A DNA stretch of 64,000 nucleotides from an endosymbiont of Escarpia spicata. GTDB lineage: Bacteria; Pseudomonadota; Gammaproteobacteria; Chromatiales; Chromatiaceae. The translations under genes and the position numbers were made by a program. Under the pieces are notes generated by a model. It did not search any database. It was not told the origin of the DNA and saw nothing but the letters and a program-made list of their open reading frames with translations. The stretch spans positions 62,001 to 126,000 of the forward strand of contig QFXE01000010.1 in assembly GCA_003349915.1 (NCBI GenBank). Direction: 5' to 3'. Below are positions 54,072-62,545 of this stretch, one piece after another; within the stretch, counting starts at the first letter, position 1, and each line of letters begins with the position of its first letter.

Positions 54072-55877
54072 ATGACTGATTTGCGACACATACGGAATTT
54101 TTCCATTATCGCCCATATTGATCACGGCAAATCCACGATTGCTGATCGTTTTATACAGGTGTGCGGGGGACTGAGCGAACGCGAAATGGAATCGCAAGTG
54201 CTTGATTCCATGGATCTGGAGCGGGAACGGGGCATCACCATAAAGGCCCAGAGCGTCACGCTGGACTATACGGCGAAGGATGGTGAGACCTACCAGCTCA
54301 ACTTTATCGATACACCTGGGCATGTGGATTTCTCATACGAGGTTTCCCGTTCCCTGGCAGCCTGCGAAGGGGCTCTGCTGGTGGTCGATGCCGCGCAGGG
54401 GGTAGAAGCCCAGAGCGTGGCCAACTGCTATACCGCCATCGAACAGGGACTCGAAGTGATGCCGGTACTGAACAAGATCGACCTGCCCTCGGCGGAACCG
54501 GAGCGGGTGATCAACGAGATCGAAGAGATTATCGGCATCGATGCGTCCGAAGCCATCAATGTCAGCGCCAAGACCGGTCTGGGCATCAATGAACTGCTGG
54601 ATGATCTGGTCAATAGGATTCCTCCACCCGAAGGCGATTTAGATGCTCCGCTACAGGCACTGATCATTGACTCCTGGTTCGACCCCTATGTGGGGGTTAT
54701 CTCTCTGATCCGGGTGGTCAATGGCTCAATCAAACCCAAGGACAAGATGTTCATAATGTCCACGGAGCGGACCTATCAAGTGGAAAAAGTGGGTGTTTTC
54801 ACACCCAAGCGGCTTGATAAAACTGTGCTGGGCACAGGTGAGGTAGGTTATCTCATTGCCGGAATCAAAGAGATCGATGCGGCGCCGGTGGGAGACACGA
54901 TCACTCTGGAAAATCGCAAGGCAGAAGCGCCGTTGTCGGGGTTTGAAGAGATAAGGCCCAGGGTCTTTTCCGGTCTCTATCCTGTCAGCTCAGACGATTA
55001 CGAGAATCTCCGTGACGCATTGCAGAAGCTGCGCCTGAATGATGCTTCGCTGCACTATGAACCCGAAACCTCCCAGGCATTAGGATTTGGCTTTCGCTGT
55101 GGCTTTCTCGGCATGCTGCATATGGAGATCGTTCAGGAGCGTCTGGAACGCGAGTATGACCTTGATCTGATCACGACCGCGCCTTCCGTCGTCTACGAGG
55201 TATTGCTCAACGATGGCGAATTGATACGCATTGAAAATCCGGCCAAACTACCGGATCCGATGAAGATCGATGAGGTTCGTGAACCAATCATCAGCGCCAC
55301 CATCCTGGTGCCTCAGGATCATCTGGGTGCCGTGATCACCCTCTGCATAGAGAAACGGGGTGTGCAAAAATCGATGCAATATCTCGGTGGACAGGTTTCG
55401 GTCAATTATGAACTGCCATTGAACGAGGTGGTGCTCGATTTTTTCGACCGTTTGAAATCGGTGAGCCGGGGTTATGCGTCTTTTGAATATGAGTTCAAAC
55501 GCTTTCAAGCGGCGCCACTCGTTAAACTCGATATTCTGATCAATAGCGAGAAGGTGGATGCGCTTTCACTGATTGTTCACAAAGACCAATCCCAGGCAAG
55601 AGGCCGCGAATTGACCTCAAAAATGAAAGAACTCATCCCCAGACAGATGTTTGAGGTGGCGATTCAGGCGGCTATCGGCAGTAAAATCATTGCCCGTACC
55701 ACTGTCAAGGCGTTACGGAAAAATGTTACCGCCAAGTGTTACGGTGGCGATATTACCCGTAAACGCAAGCTGTTGGAAAAGCAGAAGGCGGGCAAGAAAC
55801 GCATGAAACAGGTAGGACGGGTGGAGATCCCTCAGGATGCCTTCCTTGCCGTGCTGCAGGTGGGAAAAGATAATTGA
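54072..55877 (+). CDS. lepA: Elongation factor 4 (LepA)
   Basis: A 601-residue translational GTPase, near E. coli LepA (599). G1 [15 protein letters not shown]3 [10 protein letters not shown] and G4 VLNKIDLP are clear, as are the LepA-specific C-terminal domain ([20 protein letters not shown]) and the region [21 protein letters not shown]. It back-translocates or aids recycling of stalled ribosomes. An open frame begins at 53985, but [13 protein letters not shown] is the family N-terminus. Confidence 0.97.
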   Translation: MTDLRHIRNFSIIAHIDHGKSTIADRFIQVCGGLSEREMESQVLDSMDLERERGITIKAQSVTLDYTAKDGETYQLNFIDTPGHVDFSYEVSRSLAACEGALLVVDAAQGVEAQSVANCYTAIEQGLEVMPVLNKIDLPSAEPERVINEIEEIIGIDASEAINVSAKTGLGINELLDDLVNRIPPPEGDLDAPLQALIIDSWFDPYVGVISLIRVVNGSIKPKDKMFIMSTERTYQVEKVGVFTPKRLDKTVLGTGEVGYLIAGIKEIDAAPVGDTITLENRKAEAPLSGFEEIRPRVFSGLYPVSSDDYENLRDALQKLRLNDASLHYEPETSQALGFGFRCGFLGMLHMEIVQERLEREYDLDLITTAPSVVYEVLLNDGELIRIENPAKLPDPMKIDEVREPIISATILVPQDHLGAVITLCIEKRGVQKSMQYLGGQVSVNYELPLNEVVLDFFDRLKSVSRGYASFEYEFKRFQAAPLVKLDILINSEKVDALSLIVHKDQSQARGRELTSKMKELIPRQMFEVAIQAAIGSKIIARTTVKALRKNVTAKCYGGDITRKRKLLEKQKAGKKRMKQVGRVEIPQDAFLAVLQVGKDN

Positions 55878-55941
55878 TTGCAGGTTTCAGTAAGAAATCT
55901 GCATCTCTCCATAACTAATAGTCAGGAACTCCTTCGTAACC

Positions 55942-56775
55942 ATGAATTTTGATTTCCCTGCTTTTTTGGTGTTGGCAAGTGCTGTCACTGGTGGAATATG
56001 GCTGATTGATGTGCTTTTCTTTGCCCCTGCAAGAAAGCGACGTCACGTAGCAGATGCTTCAGCACTAGAGACCAGAAGCGAACCGCTGATGGTTGAGTAT
56101 GCCCGCTCGTTCTTTCCTGTAATTTTCGCTGTTTTGATCCTGCGATCTTTTTTAGTGGAGCCCTTCCGCATCCCATCAGGTTCCATGATGCCGACTCTGC
56201 TGGTGGGTGACTTTATCCTGGTCAATAAGTTTGCATATGGAATACGCCTGCCGGTATTGAATAAAAAGGTTATCGACCTGGGTTCACCGGAGCGGGGGGA
56301 CGTGGTGGTATTCCGCTATCCCAAAAATCCCGCTATCGACTACATCAAGCGGGTCGTGGCAGTCCCCGGAGATACCATCTATTATCGGATGAAGACCTTA
56401 TACATCAATGGAAAACCCATGTCGCAGACGCCCGTCGGAGTCTATTCCGGCTCCGGTGGTGGAGCGCGGGAGACCGGATCTATGAAATCGGTGGAGAACC
56501 TTGCCGGCGTTGAACATGCGATTCTGGCGCATCCGATGGCTGGAGACTTTGCCATGGGTTGCAATGTATTGATTCGGGGTCCCATTACCATACCTGAGGG
56601 CCACTACTTCGCAATGGGTGACAACCGTGACAACAGTAATGACAGCCGCTGTTGGGGACTGGTGCCGGATCAGAACCTTGTCGGAAAAGCCTTCGGAATC
56701 TGGATGAACTGGGATTCCATGAAAGAGGGCTTCCCACCAATTGCCTGGGAGAGGATTGGCAGAGGAATCGATTAA
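55942..56775 (+). CDS. lepB: Signal peptidase I
   Basis: A 277-residue membrane endopeptidase. It has two N-terminal hydrophobic segments (LVLASAVTGGIWLIDVLFF; FPVIFAVLILRSFLV), the catalytic Ser in IPSGSMMPTL, and the catalytic Lys in IDYIKRVVAVPGD, then GDNRDNSNDSR and a final membrane-proximal segment. It removes signal peptides from Sec/Tat substrates such as HynS. It follows lepA by 64 bp. Confidence 0.96.
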   Translation: MNFDFPAFLVLASAVTGGIWLIDVLFFAPARKRRHVADASALETRSEPLMVEYARSFFPVIFAVLILRSFLVEPFRIPSGSMMPTLLVGDFILVNKFAYGIRLPVLNKKVIDLGSPERGDVVVFRYPKNPAIDYIKRVVAVPGDTIYYRMKTLYINGKPMSQTPVGVYSGSGGGARETGSMKSVENLAGVEHAILAHPMAGDFAMGCNVLIRGPITIPEGHYFAMGDNRDNSNDSRCWGLVPDQNLVGKAFGIWMNWDSMKEGFPPIAWERIGRGID

Positions 56776-56849
56776 GACGTGAAAGATTCGTTCCCGGTTT
56801 AATCGATATTTATTCTGTCTCCCCATAAAGATACTGAGGTTTGAAATAC

Positions 56850-57224
56850 ATGCTTTCCATTAAAAAACAACATGGGCTGTCTGGCATCGGTTGGCTGTTT
56901 GTCCTCAGTTTGATTGGATTCTTTGTGCTCATGGGGTTAAAGATGGCGCCGGTATATATGGAGCATTACACGATAAAAACTGCTCTTGAGTCATTGGAGC
57001 GCGAACCGTTCATCGGTCAGAAACCCGTCTCAGCAATACGCAAGATGTTTATGCGGCGTCTGGACATCAACTATGTCACCAACGTCAAGAAAGATCACAT
57101 CAAAATCAAGCGCTCAGGCGGCAGAACGACCATTGATGTAAATTATGAAGTACGTGAACATCTTTTTGCCAACCTGGATGTGGTAATGACATTCAATGAA
57201 TCTGTCATGCTGAACGCCAATTGA
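56850..57224 (+). CDS. DUF4845 domain membrane protein
   Basis: A 124-residue protein with one N-terminal helix (GIGWLFVLSLIGFFVLMGLKM) and a small periplasmic domain with RRLDINYVTNV. This conserved protein regularly sits between lepB and rnc in many beta/gammaproteobacteria. TTG 56841 is an alternative start, but ATG 56850 follows GAGG at ten bases. It overlaps rnc (TTGA). Function unknown. Confidence 0.85.
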   Translation: MLSIKKQHGLSGIGWLFVLSLIGFFVLMGLKMAPVYMEHYTIKTALESLEREPFIGQKPVSAIRKMFMRRLDINYVTNVKKDHIKIKRSGGRTTIDVNYEVREHLFANLDVVMTFNESVMLNAN

Positions 57225-57898
57225 GACCTTCAATTGACAGCCTCTGCAGATCGTTAGGCTACTCCTTCAGTGATATAACGCTTATTGAGCAGGCACTCAC
57301 TCATCGAAGCGCCGGCGGTCTCAACAATGAAAGATTTGAGTTTCTGGGTGATGCGATACTGGGTTTCGTTATTGCGGATGTGCTTTTCCAACATTTCGGG
57401 CATGCCAGTGAAGGCCAATTGAGTCGTTTACGTTCAAGTCTGGTAAAGCGGGATACGCTGGCAATCATCGCCCGGCAACATCAGGTTGGCGACTATCTTC
57501 ATCTCGGATCAGGCGAATTACGCAGTGGTGGCCAATCAAGAGATTCCATCCTGTCCGATGCGGTGGAAGCCATTATCGCCGCCGTCTATCTTGACGGTGG
57601 TTATGGTTCCAGTCGAAAAGTGATTTTGGACCTCTTTGAGGAACGTCTTGAGAAGATAGATCTTACTGCACAGCAGAAGGACCCAAAGACCCGCCTGCAG
57701 GAATTTTTACAGGCCAGAAAACAGGATCTTCCAAGCTATGAAGTCGTATCGATCAGCGGTGATCCTCACGACCAGAATTTTAAGATTCGATGCCAGATTG
57801 CTGAGACCGGCCATGAAACCCTGGGTGAAGGTTCCAGTCGGCGTCGAGCGGAACAGGATGCAGCACAGCAGATGTTGCAGGGACTGAAAGATGCCTGA
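57221..57898 (+). CDS. rnc: Ribonuclease III
   Basis: A 225-residue dsRNA endonuclease. It has the RNase III signature NNERFEFLGDAILG with the catalytic acidic residues, SDAVEAIIAAVYLDGG, and a C-terminal dsRNA-binding domain (DPKTRLQEFLQ ... RRRAEQDAAQQML). It starts at TTG inside the DUF4845 stop (TTGA) and overlaps era by eight bases. It processes rRNA and mRNA. Confidence 0.96.
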   Translation: MRPSIDSLCRSLGYSFSDITLIEQALTHRSAGGLNNERFEFLGDAILGFVIADVLFQHFGHASEGQLSRLRSSLVKRDTLAIIARQHQVGDYLHLGSGELRSGGQSRDSILSDAVEAIIAAVYLDGGYGSSRKVILDLFEERLEKIDLTAQQKDPKTRLQEFLQARKQDLPSYEVVSISGDPHDQNFKIRCQIAETGHETLGEGSSRRRAEQDAAQQMLQGLKDA

Positions 57899-58787
57899 TA
57901 ACAAGAATCGTTGTGGTTATACAGCCATCGTGGGGCGTCCCAATGTGGGAAAATCCACACTGATGAACCGAATCATTGGCCTCAAGCTGGCTATTACCTC
58001 CCACAAAGCACAGACAACCCGGCATAGTATCCTGGGTATCAAGACCCTGGATGGTGGGCAGGTCGTGTACGTGGATACGCCAGGCATTCATGAGCGGGCC
58101 GATCATGCGATGAATCGCTACCTCAATCGTACAGCAAAGACTGCACTGACGGATGTGGATGTCATCATATTTGTTGTCGAAGCACTGCGCTGGACAAGCG
58201 AGGACAACAAGGTTTTGAAGATGTTGCAAGAGTGCTCCATGCCGGTCATTCTTGCCATCAACAAGGTCGATACGATAAAGCAAAAAGAAGAACTTTTGCC
58301 CTATCTTGCTGAAATGGCAGAGCGTTATGCTTTTGCAGAAGTCATTCCGATCTCAGCAAAAAACGGAAACAATGTTGAGGCGCTTGAATCGCGGGTCCTG
58401 GAAACTCTGCCCCCCGGAGATAATTTTTTCCCTGAATATCAAATAACCGACAGACCGGAAAAATTCTTCGCTGCTGAGATGGTGCGCGAGCAGATTACCC
58501 GGCGTTATGCAAAAGAGCTTCCCTATGCTGTCTCCGTCGAGATTGAGCGTTTCGAAGAGGATAACGGACTCTACCGAATCAGCGCTGTGGTGTGGGTGGA
58601 AAAACCGGGACAGAAAGCAATAATTATTGGCAAAAACGGGGCAGCGCTAAAAAGTGCGGCTACTCAGGCCAGGAAGGCGATGGAAAGCTTTTTTGACTGC
58701 AAGGTCTATCTGGAGGTTTGGGTCAAAGTGAAGCGAAGTTGGTCCAGTGACGAATCGGCGCTGGTACGCCTTGGTTATGGAGATTAG
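57891..58787 (+). CDS. era: GTPase Era
   Basis: A 298-residue GTPase for 30S subunit assembly. G1 GRPNVGKSTLMN, G2/G3 TTRHSILGI and VDTPGIH, and G4 NKVD are present, with the KH domain in VEKPGQKAIIIGKNGAALK followed by the C-terminal SSDESALVRLGY. Its stop codon is immediately followed by an inverted-end element (58787-58944). Confidence 0.96.
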   Translation: MPDNKNRCGYTAIVGRPNVGKSTLMNRIIGLKLAITSHKAQTTRHSILGIKTLDGGQVVYVDTPGIHERADHAMNRYLNRTAKTALTDVDVIIFVVEALRWTSEDNKVLKMLQECSMPVILAINKVDTIKQKEELLPYLAEMAERYAFAEVIPISAKNGNNVEALESRVLETLPPGDNFFPEYQITDRPEKFFAAEMVREQITRRYAKELPYAVSVEIERFEEDNGLYRISAVVWVEKPGQKAIIIGKNGAALKSAATQARKAMESFFDCKVYLEVWVKVKRSWSSDESALVRLGYGD

Positions 58788-58944
58788 GGCCTCGGAAAAT
58801 TTAAAATATCCGAATATTGCGCTGGATTGTTGTTCAGATTCAAGGCGCAGCAAGGGGCGCATAGCTTGCTATGTAACCCTTGCTGCAACGCAGAAGCTGG
58901 GCGACAAGACAAGCAAGAGCGGATAATTTATTTTTCCGCGGCCC
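58787..58944. repeat. MITE-like element with about 25-bp inverted ends
   Basis: The left end 58787-58812 (GGGCCTCGGAAAATTTAAAA ...) and right end 58920-58944 (... TTATTTTTCCGCGGCCC) are imperfect inverted copies. Inside is a second palindrome, CAAGGCGCAGCAAGGG ... CCCTTGCTGCAACG, around GCATAGCTTGCTATG. It has no coding capacity. It separates era from recO, which are normally adjacent. Confidence 0.75.
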
Positions 58945-58963
58945 TTAGGCTGGATTTTTCACC

Positions 58964-59677
58964 TTGTCTGCACTGGAACTTCAGCCCTGCTTTGTTATCC
59001 ACCGGCGTAACTATCGTAACAGCAGTCTTCTGTTGGAGTTGTTCACTCCTCAGGATGGACGCTTTGCCGCTATTGCCAAAGGCGTAAAATCCGGGCGTTC
59101 ATCCAGGAGCGCACTATTGCAACCTTTCAGACCACTGCTGGTCGGCGTCAGTGGACGGGGTGAGATAAAGACACTGCGGCAGGCGGAGGCTGAGGGAAAC
59201 GTCTACACACTTGCTCGTAAGGCACTCTATTGCGGTTTCTATCTGAATGAGCTGCTGATGCGCTTGCTGGAACGCAATGATCCTCATCCCACACTCTTTT
59301 TACACTACATCAATGCTCTGCAAGCACTGAGTGAAAGCCCCTCTCTGGAGGATACGCTACGCAGTTTCGAGGTTTCTCTGTTAAGGGAGACCGGTTATGA
59401 ATTGCTGCTTGACCACGAGGCGGAAAACGGCGAAGCGGTGCAACCGGATGGCCTCTACGATTATCATATCGAACAGGGTCCCATAAGGACGGTTGTGAAA
59501 GCGGATGCCGAAAATCATAATGTTATACATGGCAGTACGCTGATTAGTTTGCAACAAGGACTTCAGTTGACTTCGCAGGCCAGGAGAGAGGCACGCGGGC
59601 TGATGAGGCGTATTCTTGCGTTTTACCTTGGAGACAAGCCTTTAAAAAGCCGTGAGCTATTTCGTGGACCGAACTAG
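58964..59677 (+). CDS. recO: DNA repair protein RecO
   Basis: A 237-residue RecO. It has the N-terminal OB-fold (LQPCFVIHRRNYRNSSLLLE, AKGVKSGRSSRSALLQPFRPL) and the helical C-terminal domain (CGFYLNELLMRLLERNDPH, FEVSLLRETGYELLLD). It loads RecA with RecR in the RecFOR pathway. The start is TTG 58964, since no ATG precedes the OB-fold. The element between it and era may have separated it from the operon promoter. Confidence 0.94.
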   Translation: MSALELQPCFVIHRRNYRNSSLLLELFTPQDGRFAAIAKGVKSGRSSRSALLQPFRPLLVGVSGRGEIKTLRQAEAEGNVYTLARKALYCGFYLNELLMRLLERNDPHPTLFLHYINALQALSESPSLEDTLRSFEVSLLRETGYELLLDHEAENGEAVQPDGLYDYHIEQGPIRTVVKADAENHNVIHGSTLISLQQGLQLTSQARREARGLMRRILAFYLGDKPLKSRELFRGPN

Positions 59678-59745
59678 TGTTCGCACAGAAACCATAGCTC
59701 ACCACGAAGAACACGATATATTTGTTTGGAAAAACAGGAAAAGAG

Positions 59746-60477
59746 ATGAGCGACAGACAAGAGATTCTGCTGGGCGTCAATATCGATCATGTGGCTACGC
59801 TGCGCCAGGCACGGGGAACCCGCTATCCGGAACCTGTCCAGGCTGCGCTGGTTGCAGAACAGGCAGGGGCGGATGTGATCACGCTGCACCTGCGGGAGGA
59901 CCGGCGCCACATCCAGGATCGTGATGTGGAGATGTTGGCGGATATTCTACAGACCCGTATGAATCTCGAAATGGCTGCCACTTCTGAAATGGCTGCCATC
60001 GCTTCCAGGTTTCGCCCCCATGATTGCTGTCTTGTGCCAGAAAAAAGAGAGGAGCTCACCACTGAAGGGGGTTTGGATGTGGCGGGAAACCTTGACTATA
60101 TGCGGGATTACTGCGATGAACTTCGGGATGCAGGCGTTCGGGTCTCCCTTTTCATTGATGCAGACAAGAAGCAACTGGATGCCGCTGTGGAGGTTGGTGC
60201 TCCTGTGGTCGAGATCCATACCGGACACTACGCAGATGCTCCGTTGGGCCGGTCACGGGATGAAGCTCTCGAAAAGATCATTCATGCGGTGGAGTATGGG
60301 AACCAACTCGGTCTGCTGGTCAATGCGGGCCACGGACTCGACTATCACAACGTCCAGTCAATTTTACAGATCGGTGGCATTCGTGAGCTGAATATTGGTC
60401 ACTCGATCATCTGCCGGGCGGTTTTCACTGGCCTGGATGCTGCCGTACGTGAGATGAAAAACCTCTTAAAGGAATAG
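59746..60477 (+). CDS. pdxJ: Pyridoxine 5'-phosphate synthase
   Basis: A 243-residue TIM-barrel enzyme, identical in length to E. coli PdxJ. It has [20 protein letters not shown] at the N-terminus, [44 protein letters not shown] and [14 protein letters not shown]. It condenses 3-amino-1-hydroxyacetone phosphate with deoxyxylulose phosphate. The start at ATG 59746 is preceded by AGGAAAAGAG. It closes the lepA-to-pdxJ run. Confidence 0.97.
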   Translation: MSDRQEILLGVNIDHVATLRQARGTRYPEPVQAALVAEQAGADVITLHLREDRRHIQDRDVEMLADILQTRMNLEMAATSEMAAIASRFRPHDCCLVPEKREELTTEGGLDVAGNLDYMRDYCDELRDAGVRVSLFIDADKKQLDAAVEVGAPVVEIHTGHYADAPLGRSRDEALEKIIHAVEYGNQLGLLVNAGHGLDYHNVQSILQIGGIRELNIGHSIICRAVFTGLDAAVREMKNLLKE

Positions 60478-60557
60478 TCTTCCTATTTCTTCTTGATTCT
60501 GAGTATAATGCCGCGCCTTTATAAGGGAATTTACTTAAGATTGATTAGGAGAAAGGA

Positions 60558-61493
60558 ATGAAAGCAGGATATTTAGGGATGATTTTGGGTGTTTCGCTGG
60601 TCCTCGGGGCCTGTGGAGGCGGCGGCGGCACTACTGTCACCGCCGCCTACATTGGTAACCGTGCGCCAGCAGATATCACTGTTGCCAATGGCGAGACACT
60701 CGCCAGTGGAGGGCTTGGAGGAAGCCAGTCAGTTGGTGGTCTGGCTAATGCAACGGGACGCCCGCAGGGTGAGGCGAGTGGTTCGCTCATACTTGGTCCC
60801 ATTGATGCGATTACCCACCTCGTCAATCGCTCCCTGGAAAAAACTGCTACGCGAGCCACCTCGCAGGCGCGCACAGTTTCAGATACTCTTGGCTGTTCGT
60901 CAGGTGGATCTGCTTACCTCTCCTTTGATATACCAGATGGCGGGGACGACTTCTACGGGTATATGGATTTCAACGGGTGTGGAGAAACTGGCGTTTTGAT
61001 CGACGGCAGGGTGGATATCCGTGGCGCTTTCGCTGGTGATGTCATTGATGGAATGAAGCTAACGATTCGTAGTGAATCGCCATTGGTAGTGGCCGGCAGT
61101 GGTAGTTCTGTAACCCTTACGGGCACGTTGGCAATGCAGTTCGACGCATCATCAACCTATATTGATACCACTCTGCTGGTTGAAAATAGTGACGGCAGTA
61201 TCGAGATGCTGGAAAACTTCACCCTGGAGTATTCTGATGGACCTGTATGGGCACACACGCTGCATATTTCTGGTCGATACTATCATCCTGTGGAAGGTTA
61301 CGTGGAGATTCGCACGACGAATTCTTTAGCGCTAAATCCAACTGACATATGGCCCTTTTGGGGTTCACTTTTATTGACCGGTGCCCACGGTTCAATCGCC
61401 CAGATCGACATCATCAACAATGCCCAATACACCCTCTCTATCGACGAAGATGGGGACGGAAACTGGGAATCATCAGAAGTGGTTAATTTCTGA
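60558..61493 (+). CDS. Unrecognised exported lipoprotein
   Basis: A 311-residue protein with a lipoprotein signal: hydrophobic residues 5-17, lipobox LGAC with Cys at about 19, and a Gly-rich stretch (CGGGGG) just after. The rest is Gly/Ser/Thr/Asp-rich beta-type sequence with two conserved-looking cysteines (DTLGCSSGG and FNGCGETG), and it ends with an EF-hand-like DEDGDGNWESSE loop, which may bind calcium. A good AGGAGAAAGGA ribosome-binding site precedes the ATG. I do not recognise the family. It lies alone between pdxJ and cysM with its own TATAAT-like element near 60505. Confidence 0.7.
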   Translation: MKAGYLGMILGVSLVLGACGGGGGTTVTAAYIGNRAPADITVANGETLASGGLGGSQSVGGLANATGRPQGEASGSLILGPIDAITHLVNRSLEKTATRATSQARTVSDTLGCSSGGSAYLSFDIPDGGDDFYGYMDFNGCGETGVLIDGRVDIRGAFAGDVIDGMKLTIRSESPLVVAGSGSSVTLTGTLAMQFDASSTYIDTTLLVENSDGSIEMLENFTLEYSDGPVWAHTLHISGRYYHPVEGYVEIRTTNSLALNPTDIWPFWGSLLLTGAHGSIAQIDIINNAQYTLSIDEDGDGNWESSEVVNF

Positions 61494-61512
61494 TCTTCCG
61501 ATATTTAAAAAA

Positions 61513-61601
61513 GTAGGCCCGATCAAGCGTAGCGGATCGGGCATTCCCAGATAGACAGATAACCTGGGGCTGCCGGTTCCGCTTCGCTTGAACCGGCTTA
61601 C
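61513..61601. repeat. Palindromic dispersed repeat, family A, two-unit copy
   Basis: One unit at 61513-61542 (GTAGGCCCGATC ... GGATCGGGC) and a diverged inverted unit at 61572-61601 (GCCGGTTCC ... GAACCGGCTTAC). It lies between the lipoprotein gene and cysM. Confidence 0.75.
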
Positions 61602-61651
61602 CTTTGGATTCACCACTGATCTTGACAGAGAAATCGCGCTAAACTCCTGTC

Positions 61652-62545
61652 ATGAACTACAAAACAATCGAAGACTATATCGGCAATACGCCACTGGTGC
61701 GCCTGCAGAGACTGCCCGGCAACACATCCAACACCTTATTGGTGAAACTTGAGGGAAACAATCCGGCAGGCTCCGTTAAGGATCGCCCGGCCCTGAGTAT
61801 GATCCAACATGCGGAGAAGCGTGGCACGATCAAGCCGGGGGATACCCTGATAGAGGCAACCAGCGGCAATACCGGCATTGCGCTGGCCATGGCTGCCGCC
61901 ATCAAGGGATATCACATGATCCTGGTAATGCCCGAGCACATGAGTCTGGAGCGTCGGGCCGTTATGAAAGCCTATGGCGCCGAACTGATTCTGACGCCAA
62001 AGGCAGGCAGTATGGAAGCGGCGATCGATCGTGCGCGCAGTCTTGAGGCAGAAGGAAAAGGGATTGTTCTCGATCAGTTTTCCAATCAGGATAACCCGGC
62101 TTCTCATGTCGAAGGCACGGGACCGGAGATCTGGCGCGATACCGAAGGCAAGGTAACCCACTTTGTCAGCGCCATGGGTACCACCGGCACCATCATGGGA
62201 ACCTCCCGCTATCTCAAGGCACAGAATCCGGCTATTGAAATTGTCGGGGTCCAACCCATGGAAGGTTCCAATATTCCGGGAATCCGCCGTTGGCCGGAGG
62301 AGTACCTGCCTAAGATCTATGATCCGAAACGGGTCGACCGGATCATTGATGTCTCACAGCTGGATGCAGAGGAGACCACCCGCGAACTGGCAGCAAAAGA
62401 GGGGATCTTTGCCGGCATCTCATCAGGTGGTGCGGTGGCGGCAGCATTGAAGCTCTCTCGGGAAGTGGAGAATGCGGTCATTGTTGCGATCATCTGCGAC
62501 CGTGGCGACCGTTATCTCTCCACCGATGTCTTTCCTGCGAACTAG
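61652..62545 (+). CDS. cysM: Cysteine synthase B
   Basis: A 297-residue PLP enzyme (E. coli CysM 303). The PLP lysine is in NPAGSVKDRPAL, the substrate loop in EATSGNTGIALA, the phosphate loop in GTTGTIMGTSRYL, and GISSGGAVAAAL lies near the C-terminus. The arginine-containing variant loop (KIYDPKRVDR) favours CysM over CysK. It makes cysteine from O-acetylserine with sulfide or thiosulfate. It overlaps the start of the next gene by 20 bases. Confidence 0.94.
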   Translation: MNYKTIEDYIGNTPLVRLQRLPGNTSNTLLVKLEGNNPAGSVKDRPALSMIQHAEKRGTIKPGDTLIEATSGNTGIALAMAAAIKGYHMILVMPEHMSLERRAVMKAYGAELILTPKAGSMEAAIDRARSLEAEGKGIVLDQFSNQDNPASHVEGTGPEIWRDTEGKVTHFVSAMGTTGTIMGTSRYLKAQNPAIEIVGVQPMEGSNIPGIRRWPEEYLPKIYDPKRVDRIIDVSQLDAEETTRELAAKEGIFAGISSGGAVAAALKLSREVENAVIVAIICDRGDRYLSTDVFPAN

